A stretch of DNA of 8,627 bases from Desulfobulbaceae bacterium (GTDB lineage Bacteria; Desulfobacterota; Desulfobulbia; Desulfobulbales; Desulfocapsaceae): positions 1 through 8,627 of the forward strand of contig DOMU01000216.1 in assembly GCA_003509305.1 (NCBI GenBank), given 5' to 3'. Numbering within the stretch: position 1 is the first letter of the stretch; each line of letters starts with the position of its first letter. The notes under the pieces are model-generated. The model had not been told where the DNA came from, did not search any database, and saw nothing but the letters and a program-made list of their open reading frames with translations. A program made the position numbers and the translations under genes. This document shows positions 1 to 6,023 of this stretch, piece after piece.

Positions 1-344
1 ATGGGGAGGATAGAACTGTGCCAGCCCGGGGGAACAAAAAAAGACAAAACCCAAACCACATATTTGAACCAGGCCAGCACCGCCAGGTTGCAGGCGACAA
101 GCAACGACACTGTCAGGCGTGGCCATGATGTTTTGCTGAGAAGCAGCCCGCCGCCATAGTTGAAGAAACCTAACGCAAGCAAGAGCAGCACATTGCGTGC
201 TTCGCCCCAGGTATAAAAAATCAGGCTGACTGAAAGCAGGACGACATTGCGCCAAGCCGCCGTTGTCAAACGGTGGGCTACGAAATTGGCCACCAGAAAA
301 AGTGGCAGAATACAGAACAGGAAGGTGAGGGACGAAAATACCAT
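1..344 (-). CDS. MBOAT family O-acyltransferase, AlgI-like (N-terminal part, runs off the left edge)
   Basis: Only the first 114 codons are in the window. The translation starts MVFSSLTFLFCILPLFLV, the usual opening of AlgI/DltB-type membrane-bound O-acyltransferases. It continues with family-like segments: RN at 32-33, FYTWGEARNVLLLL at 43-56, FNYGGGLLL at 61-69 and NLAVLAWFKY at 86-95. Membrane segments are visible at about 3-22, 34-58 and 78-100. Members of this family move acyl groups, often acetyl, across or at the inner membrane onto extracellular polysaccharides such as alginate. The catalytic His lies in the missing C-terminal part, so activity cannot be judged. ATG at 344 is the first start after an in-frame TGA 15 bases upstream and fits the family N-terminus, but no clear Shine-Dalgarno is seen. 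It lies 154 bases downstream of the fusion gene on the same strand, so co-transcription is possible but not shown. Confidence 0.85.
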   Translation of the reverse strand, partial: MVFSSLTFLFCILPLFLVANFVAHRLTTAAWRNVVLLSVSLIFYTWGEARNVLLLLALGFFNYGGGLLLSKTSWPRLTVSLLVACNLAVLAWFKYVVWVLSFFVPPGWHSSILP

Positions 345-498
345 AGAGCTAATGCTACTTCACGGGCCTGAAACCATCTAAATGAAAGAGGGCCGCGCCG
401 GTAAAAGTGTACTTTGTCGATAGATCGAGATTTGTTGGAAAGACAGCAACGAAAAACCAGATACACATTATTTAATAGAAATTTTTGCCGGTATCTCG

Positions 499-2601
499 TC
501 AATCTGGCTTTTTGCCGTCAAACCCGCCATTTCCAAGGTACATATCCGGCCAGTTATCGTTGCCGGTATGGAAGGTCATCCGCTCCGCCGTTCCGGTGGG
601 GGAACCGATGGCCCAGACGAATATCTCATAATCGGCCTGGTCGTGCTCGTGGCCACCGCTGCTGGCGCCGTAGATGAGGAATTTACCGGTATTGTCCACC
701 TTGGGGAAATATTCGTGACTGTATTCGCCCGGAAAATCGAACCATTTTTCACTCTTCCAAGTGTTTGGATCAATGCGCTTGAAAACGTTTGTCTGTTTGC
801 CGTCGTGACCGACATCATGACCGACATGGTAAAGGTACGCCGAATCCGGACCCCAGAAAATTTCACAGCTATCTTCGCCGAGACGAAGCAATTCCTTTCC
901 CGGTTGAATCACAAACACGGTCGGCATCGGCGCCCGCATAGCTGTGGCCAGCATCCGCCGCTCGTCACTCCATGAAGGAGTTTGTAATTCAGTGTCGGCT
1001 GGGACGGGAATATTTTTTCCCGCTGCCGCCAGAATATGTTCTTTACCGGTGGCGAGGAAATACTCCGCTACCTGGTTGCCGTTTTTCTGGTAGCGGATCG
1101 ATCGCCCGTCCTTCGACCAGGTCGGTGCCGTGGAGTTTTGAGCGATAATCCTTTCCTCGCCGCTTTGCAGATTGAGCAAGATGACATCCCAGGCAACAAA
1201 ATTTCGCTGAGAGACATAAACCTCATGCGCCCTGGCAAAGACAATGGCCTCACCGGTCGGGGAAATGCGCGGATAGTATTCGGCATGAGGATGGGTGGTC
1301 AGGCGGCTTATCTCACGCTCTGGCAGCGTCATCTTCAGGATGTCATGGTTGCCGAAACGATTGCTTGACCAGACAATGAAACCTTTTTTTTCGGCAAGGG
1401 CCGTGCCGGTCGCCGGAGCGGTCCCCTCAAGGGCATGTCCGGGCGGCGGCGGGGTGAAACTGCCGAGTTTCTTCAAACCCCTGAGTTGATAAGCGAAAAA
1501 TCCCAGGCCAAGGATCAGTACCGCCAGCGTCAACACCCAGGCTATTCTGTTTTTTTTCGCCGTTTTCACCATGCCTGCCGCCTCTCGTCCGCGCCTGGCC
1601 GTGACCCAGGAAAAGACGAGCAGGGCGGCGATGCCCAATGTGTAGTCAACGCCCTGGCTCCAGAGGTGAATGGCCAGCATGATCAGAAGAGCCGCGGTCT
1701 TGTTGGCGCCGAGGGCGATTAGGGCCAGCGAGCCGCCAAATTCGTAGGAGCCGAAGCCCATGAAGGCGGGAACCGGCAGGGCGGCGCCAGCCTCGCCGCT
1801 GAGTAAAGCCGCCAGTGCCGTGCCGATACTGGTATCGATATCGGAAAATTCCGGCAAAACAATCCCCAAGAAAAGAGCGTATAAGCCAAGATATTTGCAG
1901 ATTCTTACTCCCAGGGAAAGGAGAAGAGTCTTGCCGACAATACCTGCCTGGGCAGCCTGACGCAACGCCTCGACCGTGTCGTTGAACAATTTGACCAGTT
2001 TGCCGAGATATTTCCACTGTTCGGCCTGAAGAGCATCAAGGGAAGAGCGTATTTTCCCGGCCAGGGGAAATAGGGCCGCCACCGCCGCCAGGCAAAACAA
2101 AAATATGGCGATCAGCGTTCCCAGCATCCAGGGTTGGTATTTCCCGTCAAAGAGCTGGAAAAAAATCAGGGCGATTAACAGAATCCCCAGGGCGATCATG
2201 TCGAACAGAAAAGAAAGCGACAGGGCCGATAAGCAATTGCCGGCGCCGACCCGATATCCCCGGTTCAGCATGGCGACGAAAGTCAGTTCGCCGAGCCTGG
2301 CCGGCAGCAGATCGACAAACATGCTCCTGGTGAGGGTAACGGTAAAGATATGGAAAAAACCGGGAATGTTGTCCTCGCCGGTTTTGAGGATCATCTGGTA
2401 GCGCAGGGCGCGCAGGCTATTCTGCGCAAAACCGGCGACGACATACAAAGCGATGAAGAGCAGGTTGGCCGAGGCCAGCAGGCGCGCCAGGCGTGGCAGA
2501 AACTCGGCGCTGGTGGAACTGAAAGCGTGAATCAGGACGCTCAGCATCAACAAAGAAACGCCGATGGACAAGAACAGAGACCAGGCAAAACGGGGCTGCA
2601 C
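499..2601 (-). CDS. Fusion protein: LPG-synthase/YbhN-type membrane domain plus TolB/PD40-like beta-propeller
   Basis: The 700-aa product has two parts. Residues 1 to about 375 are polytopic, with about eight to ten hydrophobic segments, and resemble the lysylphosphatidylglycerol synthase TM region (UPF0104/YbhN, PF03706): SLRALRYQMIL at 62-72 and the conserved PARLGE at 100-105. There is no LPG-synthase catalytic domain, so lysyl transfer should not be assumed. After a basic stretch (about 332-352), a last TM (353-372) and a proline run (384-387), residues 403-688 look like a TolB/PD40 propeller, with blades such as SSNRFGNHDIL (412-422), PTWSKDGRSI (493-502), PSWSDERR (542-549) and KVDNTGKFLIYG (634-645). 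By the positive-inside rule the propeller would be periplasmic. The longest reading frame starts at GTG 2607, but that codon overlaps the AAGGAGG Shine-Dalgarno, so GTG 2601, 5 bases after it, is preferred. Role unknown: lipid or glycolipid translocation, or envelope binding, are possibilities. Confidence 0.85.
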   Translation of the reverse strand: MQPRFAWSLFLSIGVSLLMLSVLIHAFSSTSAEFLPRLARLLASANLLFIALYVVAGFAQNSLRALRYQMILKTGEDNIPGFFHIFTVTLTRSMFVDLLPARLGELTFVAMLNRGYRVGAGNCLSALSLSFLFDMIALGILLIALIFFQLFDGKYQPWMLGTLIAIFLFCLAAVAALFPLAGKIRSSLDALQAEQWKYLGKLVKLFNDTVEALRQAAQAGIVGKTLLLSLGVRICKYLGLYALFLGIVLPEFSDIDTSIGTALAALLSGEAGAALPVPAFMGFGSYEFGGSLALIALGANKTAALLIMLAIHLWSQGVDYTLGIAALLVFSWVTARRGREAAGMVKTAKKNRIAWVLTLAVLILGLGFFAYQLRGLKKLGSFTPPPPGHALEGTAPATGTALAEKKGFIVWSSNRFGNHDILKMTLPEREISRLTTHPHAEYYPRISPTGEAIVFARAHEVYVSQRNFVAWDVILLNLQSGEERIIAQNSTAPTWSKDGRSIRYQKNGNQVAEYFLATGKEHILAAAGKNIPVPADTELQTPSWSDERRMLATAMRAPMPTVFVIQPGKELLRLGEDSCEIFWGPDSAYLYHVGHDVGHDGKQTNVFKRIDPNTWKSEKWFDFPGEYSHEYFPKVDNTGKFLIYGASSGGHEHDQADYEIFVWAIGSPTGTAERMTFHTGNDNWPDMYLGNGGFDGKKPD

Positions 2602-2606
2602 GAACA

Positions 2607-2613
2607 CCTCCTT
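2607..2613 (-). promoter_or_regulatory. Shine-Dalgarno AAGGAGG that fixes the start of the fusion gene
   Basis: On the minus strand AAGGAGG is followed by TGTTC and then GTG at 2601, a spacing of 5. The upstream in-frame GTG at 2607 uses the last G of this site and therefore cannot be served by it. The site also sits in a short inverted repeat, CACCT (2617-2621) with AGGTG (2605-2609), separated by 7 bases, which could partly mask it in the mRNA. Confidence 0.7.
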
Positions 2614-2666
2614 GTAAGGTGGTATTTGAGTTGAGCCAGGATTGATTCTGGCAAACTGTTTTTTGA

Positions 2667-3128
2667 TTAAGAACGGTTTTGATACCCAGAAAGTGTTTCC
2701 TCTGGCAGCCAGTTTTCATCCATGATTTCGGCGAATGTCCATGGGCAGGTCTCTGGGAAAACGTCCAGATTCGTTTCTTGGATCGCCTGTTCCACCGCTT
2801 CAAGCCACACCTTATTCCACCATACCATCTCGGTAAGTCTTGCCTTCAGACTTGGCGTTTCTTCCAGGGTGATCAGCAATCGTTTTCGCTGCGTTTGAAT
2901 AGTTCGGCGCCAACTGTTTCCCCGCCGTTCCGGCTGATATTGCCATTTCAGCAGGTGTGCCAGCAATACGGCCATGCGGCTGATCAGTTCGCGTTGTTCG
3001 CTTTTGCCCACGTCCTCAATCTCCTCAGCGATGTTTGCAATGTCAATAAGGTCAAAACGGCCAGCCCGTAGTAGCCGGGCCTGCTCGTTTGCCCAGGCGA
3101 CGATGTCTTGTTCGTATTGGGCGCTCAT
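2667..3128 (-). CDS. DUF29 family protein
   Basis: A 153-aa soluble protein of the DUF29 family (PF01724), function unknown. The recognisable features are the N-terminus YEQDIVAWANEQARLLRAG (4-22), the acidic IAEEIEDVGKSE (33-44), an RMAVLLAHLLKWQYQPERR core (51-69) and the SWRRTIQTQRKRL segment (72-84); the length is typical. It is predicted mostly helical, without signal peptide or membrane segment. An ATG 12 bases upstream (3140) is also in frame, but GGAGAGAG lies between the two ATGs just before 3128, and family members normally begin a few residues before YEQD, so 3128 is preferred. It starts 13 bases after the acyltransferase stop and ends 65 bases before the fusion gene, so it sits inside the operon. 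A DUF29 gene between polysaccharide-type genes is unexpected; it may be a later insertion or an unstudied accessory. Confidence 0.85.
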   Translation of the reverse strand: MSAQYEQDIVAWANEQARLLRAGRFDLIDIANIAEEIEDVGKSEQRELISRMAVLLAHLLKWQYQPERRGNSWRRTIQTQRKRLLITLEETPSLKARLTEMVWWNKVWLEAVEQAIQETNLDVFPETCPWTFAEIMDENWLPEETLSGYQNRS

Positions 3129-3141
3129 AACTCTCTCCATG

Positions 3142-3885
3142 TTATAGAGGCATGTCTGTGCGATAACGCGCTATTTTCGCCGGAACACCGAGGCAGATGG
3201 CGTTTTTTGCAATATCTCTGGTGACGACCGCCCCGGTGCCGGCGATGCTGCCGCTTTTCATCGTTACGCCGCCGAGCACGCTGACACCGGCGCCAAGCCA
3301 GACGTTATTTTCTAGCCTGACGCCACTGTCGGCTTTATTTCCCTGTAATCGAATCGGGATATCGGGGGCGTCGGTGTGATAGCTGCCGCCGGCGATAAGC
3401 AGACAGCGCTGGCCGAGAATACAGTCGTCACCGATGGCAATGGGGCTGCCGATAACCGATTGAATAATGGTGTCGGTATTGATGCCGACATCGTTGCCGA
3501 TAAAAACCGTGCCGCCGCTTTTGGCGGCGATATTCACGTTGTTGGCGAGCATGACGTTATCGCCGATGGTGATGGCGCGGCCAGGCTCGCCGCGTCCGTC
3601 GAGCAGACAGTTTTCGCTGATCACCACTTTGCTTCCCAGAATGATATCGCCAGGATGTCTGACCGTTATATTTTTGCCGAAGGCGCAGCCTTTGCCGCAG
3701 CCGCCGAACATCTTCGGCCAGAAAATACGCCGCAGCAGTAATCCAAGGGCGCCGGGAATGGGCGCCAGCCACATGCACCATTCAAAATAAAGCAAGGCCC
3801 ACAGAGAACCGCGACCGACAATGGTGTCTTGATATTTGCCGGCCAGCGAGCCATGCCCGGTGATGGAATCATGGGTTTTTTTCAT
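3142..3885 (-). CDS. Hexapeptide-repeat (left-handed beta-helix) acyltransferase, sugar O/N-acetyltransferase-like
   Basis: The 247-aa product has a hydrophobic N-terminal stretch (28-57, with PIPGALGLLLRRIFWP) that probably associates with the membrane. Isoleucine/valine-rich hexapeptide turns then run from about 66 to 235: ITIGDNVMLANNVNI (105-119), VFIGNDVGI (127-135), IAIGDDCILG (149-158), VWLGAGVSVLGGVTM (195-209), and the family-typical close GVPAKIARYR (233-242). His170 in GGSYHTDAP is at the place of the catalytic His of maltose/colanic-acid type acetyltransferases. Such enzymes use acetyl-CoA to acylate sugars or surface polysaccharides; the PGALG...LRR lead resembles acyltransferases of exopolysaccharide clusters. 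Its ATG overlaps the asnB stop (ATGA) and has no clear ribosome site of its own, so it is probably translated by coupling to asnB. The acceptor is unknown. Confidence 0.88.
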   Translation of the reverse strand: MKKTHDSITGHGSLAGKYQDTIVGRGSLWALLYFEWCMWLAPIPGALGLLLRRIFWPKMFGGCGKGCAFGKNITVRHPGDIILGSKVVISENCLLDGRGEPGRAITIGDNVMLANNVNIAAKSGGTVFIGNDVGINTDTIIQSVIGSPIAIGDDCILGQRCLLIAGGSYHTDAPDIPIRLQGNKADSGVRLENNVWLGAGVSVLGGVTMKSGSIAGTGAVVTRDIAKNAICLGVPAKIARYRTDMPL

Positions 3886-5750
3886 TGTTCAAAAAAGCGG
3901 TTATGCCAGATGGCGATATTCAAAAGCGCCCACAGGATATGGTTGTGGTTGTGGCTGGCGGCCAGATGTTCGTCGATCAGGCGGTTGACGTAGTCGGTGT
4001 TCATCGTCTCGCGGATGAGTGGCGAATCATTCAGGTGGGAAACCAGATAATCCTTCAGTTCGCCGCGCAGCAGGTGTTTGACCGGCAGACTATAGCCTTG
4101 TTTACCGCGGTGAACCACCTTTTCCGGCAACAGGCCCTTTAAGGCGGCCCGGAAAATGTATTTGGTGGTCATGCCGCGCAATTTCCAATCGCCGGGGAGC
4201 TTTGCCAGAAATTCGACGAGAACATGGTCGAGCAGCGGCACGCGGATTTCAAGTGAACTGGCCATCGACATGCGGTCAACCTTCATCAGCACCGAGTCGG
4301 TCATCATGTAGCGCATGTCGAGATAGATTTCCCGGTTGATGCGGTCACCGGCGTCGCAGCGCTGGCCGTACTCACGGACCAGGCGGAAGGGATCGAGCCA
4401 CATGTTGGCCCGGCTTTTTGCCGAGAGCAGGTGGGCTTCCAGGTCGCGGTTGAAAAAATACTGCCAGCGCAGATGCTGGCCGCCGGCATCGAGATTGGCG
4501 CCCTCAACGAAGCGTTTCAGCATGTTGATGGCGCCCTTCTTTTGCGGGCGGTCGGGCAGTTTGGCGACGAGGCGGCCAATGATGTTTTCCCGGACCGCTT
4601 TCGGCAGCAAAGAGAAGTAATCGTTCAGGCGGCTGGCTTTGAAGCGGTCATAACCGGCGAAGCTTTCGTCGGCGCCCTCACCGGAAAGGCAGACCGTCAC
4701 CTGTTCGCGCGCCTGCTGGCAGAGCAGATAAAGCGGTACGGTCGATAAGTCGGTCATCGGCTCATCGAGATGCCACAGCGTTTTCTCGACATAATCGGCC
4801 TTCAGCGAATCGAGCATCAGTACCTGATGTTCGGTGTGGCAATGCCGGGCGACAATTTCGGCATAGTCCAGTTCGCTGAAGGATTTATCCTCATAACCGA
4901 TGGTGAAGGTGCGCAAAGGGCCGTTGATATGGCGGCGCATCAAAGCGACGATACAACTGGAATCGAGGCCGCCAGAGAGGAAAACGCCCAGTGGCACGTC
5001 ACTCATCAGGTGGCTTTTAACCGCGAAATCGAGCTGCCCGCGCAGCTCTTCCACCGCTTCGTCAAAGGTGAGGCGGTTTTCGCCGGGGTGGAAATGCAGA
5101 TCCCAGTACTCTTTCACCTGGATTTGCCCGTTCTCGAAAAGCAGATAATGGCCAGCCGGAAGTTTTTCGATACCGGCGAACATGGTTTGGGGCGCCGGGA
5201 CAAACTCGAAACCGAGGTAATCGTACAGCGCCTGATAGTTGATGTGCCGGGGCAGGCGCCGGTCTTCGAGAATGGTTTTGATTTCCGAGCCAAAGAGCAG
5301 GCGGCCTTCCTGGAAGGCGTAATACAGCGGCTTGATGCCGATGCGGTCCCGCGCCAGCAGCAATCTTTTCCGCCGCGCATCCCAGATGGCGAAGGCGAAC
5401 ATGCCGCGCAATTTTTGCAGGCAATCCTCGCCCCACTGTTCGTAGCCGTGCAGGACGACTTCCGAATCGGCCTGGCTGCGGAACTTGTGTCCCAGTCTTT
5501 CCAGCTCCTGGCGCAGAGCGCGGAAATTGTAGATCTCGCCGTTGACAACCAGGACGATCGACCCGTCTTCATTGAACATCGGCTGGCCGCCGTTTTCACT
5601 GAGATCGATAATCGACAGCCGCCGGAAGGCGAAGCTCATCTCATCGGAAGAAAAAAAACCTTCCTGGTCGGGGCCGCGATGGACGATTTGTGCCGCCATC
5701 CTTGCCGCCAGTTCCTCGTCCCGCCAGTTGAAACCGCAGATGCCGCACAT
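3882..5750 (-). CDS. asnB: AsnB-type glutamine-hydrolysing asparagine synthase / amidotransferase
   Basis: The 622-aa product is complete and typical in length for class II glutamine amidotransferases of the asparagine synthase family. The N-terminal glutaminase domain begins MCGICGF with nucleophile Cys2, and shows HRGPD (24-28), RRLSIIDLS (43-51) and NGEIYNF (70-76). The C-terminal synthetase domain has the ATP pyrophosphatase loop SGGLDSS (259-265), LSGEGADESFAGYDRF (355-370), and KVDRMSMASSLEIRVPLLDH (490-509). Both active sites look intact. The family uses ATP and glutamine to amidate aspartate, but many copies in exopolysaccharide or exosortase-linked clusters are thought to act on sugars or other acids; given the coupled acyltransferase, a tailoring role is as likely as asparagine synthesis. 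ATG 5750 is required to place Cys2; no convincing Shine-Dalgarno precedes it. The upstream leader contains a large palindromic repeat. The symbol marks the family, not a proven substrate. Confidence 0.93.
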   Translation of the reverse strand: MCGICGFNWRDEELAARMAAQIVHRGPDQEGFFSSDEMSFAFRRLSIIDLSENGGQPMFNEDGSIVLVVNGEIYNFRALRQELERLGHKFRSQADSEVVLHGYEQWGEDCLQKLRGMFAFAIWDARRKRLLLARDRIGIKPLYYAFQEGRLLFGSEIKTILEDRRLPRHINYQALYDYLGFEFVPAPQTMFAGIEKLPAGHYLLFENGQIQVKEYWDLHFHPGENRLTFDEAVEELRGQLDFAVKSHLMSDVPLGVFLSGGLDSSCIVALMRRHINGPLRTFTIGYEDKSFSELDYAEIVARHCHTEHQVLMLDSLKADYVEKTLWHLDEPMTDLSTVPLYLLCQQAREQVTVCLSGEGADESFAGYDRFKASRLNDYFSLLPKAVRENIIGRLVAKLPDRPQKKGAINMLKRFVEGANLDAGGQHLRWQYFFNRDLEAHLLSAKSRANMWLDPFRLVREYGQRCDAGDRINREIYLDMRYMMTDSVLMKVDRMSMASSLEIRVPLLDHVLVEFLAKLPGDWKLRGMTTKYIFRAALKGLLPEKVVHRGKQGYSLPVKHLLRGELKDYLVSHLNDSPLIRETMNTDYVNRLIDEHLAASHNHNHILWALLNIAIWHNRFFEQ

Positions 5751-5776
5751 TGTTTATTTCATTGGGTAGAGATTCA

Positions 5777-5860
5777 CCCTCACTCCCTCCGGCGGCTGTC
5801 GCCGCCACCTCCCTCGGCGAGGGAGGCTGATTTACCGGCTTCGCCGGCAGGGGGAGAGGG
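5777..5860. repeat. Compound palindromic intergenic repeat (three nested hairpins inside an outer stem)
   Basis: Three perfect hairpins follow one another: GGCGGC/GCCGCC (5791-5796 with 5801-5806, loop 4), CCTCCCTC/GAGGGAGG (5808-5815 with 5819-5826, loop 3) and CCGGC/GCCGG (5835-5839 with 5843-5847, loop 3). They are enclosed by imperfectly complementary flanks rich in CCCTC (from 5777) and GAGGG (to 5860). The look is that of dispersed palindromic elements found between genes in many Proteobacteria, but copy number in this genome cannot be seen here. It lies 27 bases before asnB, so if transcription starts upstream it forms a strong structure in the asnB leader. No T-run follows on either strand, so it is not a classic terminator. 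Confidence 0.75.
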
Positions 5861-5887
5861 ACAATATATTCATCAAAGAAAGCTTAA

Positions 5888-6006
5888 AATCCAGATGGAT
5901 TATTCTAAGGTGTATCTGGAGAGCACCTGAATCCAGATGATTTATCCGAAGAATCATCTGGCGAATACTCATTCCCCGATGAATTATTCTAAAGTCCAGC
6001 GGGGAA
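5888..6006. repeat. Tandem array of three hairpin-forming repeats with exact 42-bp period
   Basis: GATG-led cores begin at 5894, 5936 and 5978, exactly 42 bases apart, with related sequence after them: GATGGATTATTCTAAGG, GATGATTTATCCGAAGA and GATGAATTATTCTAAAG. AATCCAGATG is repeated exactly at 5888 and 5930. Each unit folds: TCCAGAT/ATCTGGA (5890-5896 with 5914-5920), CCAGATGATT/AATCATCTGG (5933-5942 with 5952-5961) and TTCCCCG/CGGGGAA (5972-5978 with 6000-6006). The third unit differs in both arms but still pairs. The array fills the gap between the downstream SDR gene and asnB, 18 bases past the SDR stop. Function unknown: mRNA processing or stabilising element, protein-binding array, or remnant of a mobile repeat are all possible. 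Confidence 0.8.
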
Positions 6007-6023
6007 ATGAGGGCGGCCAGGTT

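Noticed and set aside
472..502. Promoter for the MBOAT gene (TTGACG at 497-502, TATTAA at 472-477 on the minus strand)
   Set aside because: The spacing is 19 and the -10 box is weak; the -35 overlaps the stop of the fusion gene. It is too uncertain to list.
452..507. Terminator after the fusion gene (CCAGAT/ATCTGG then TTTTT on the minus strand)
   Set aside because: The stem is only 6 bp with a loop of about 39 bases, so it is not a credible intrinsic terminator.
499..2601. Lysylphosphatidylglycerol synthase (MprF)
   Set aside because: Only the membrane region is similar; the aminoacyl-transfer domain is absent and replaced by a propeller.
5751..5762. Two-codon leader ORF (ATG AAA TAA) just before asnB
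   Set aside because: It is too short to mean anything without conservation and has no ribosome site.
4770..5930. 386-codon plus-strand open frame opposite asnB
   Set aside because: It is antisense to a complete, motif-rich AsnB homologue, shows no recognisable domain, and arises from GC-rich codon mirroring.
5888..6006. CRISPR array
   Set aside because: Three units only, units strongly palindromic and diverged, inter-unit stretches of about 11-12 bases, and no cas genes.
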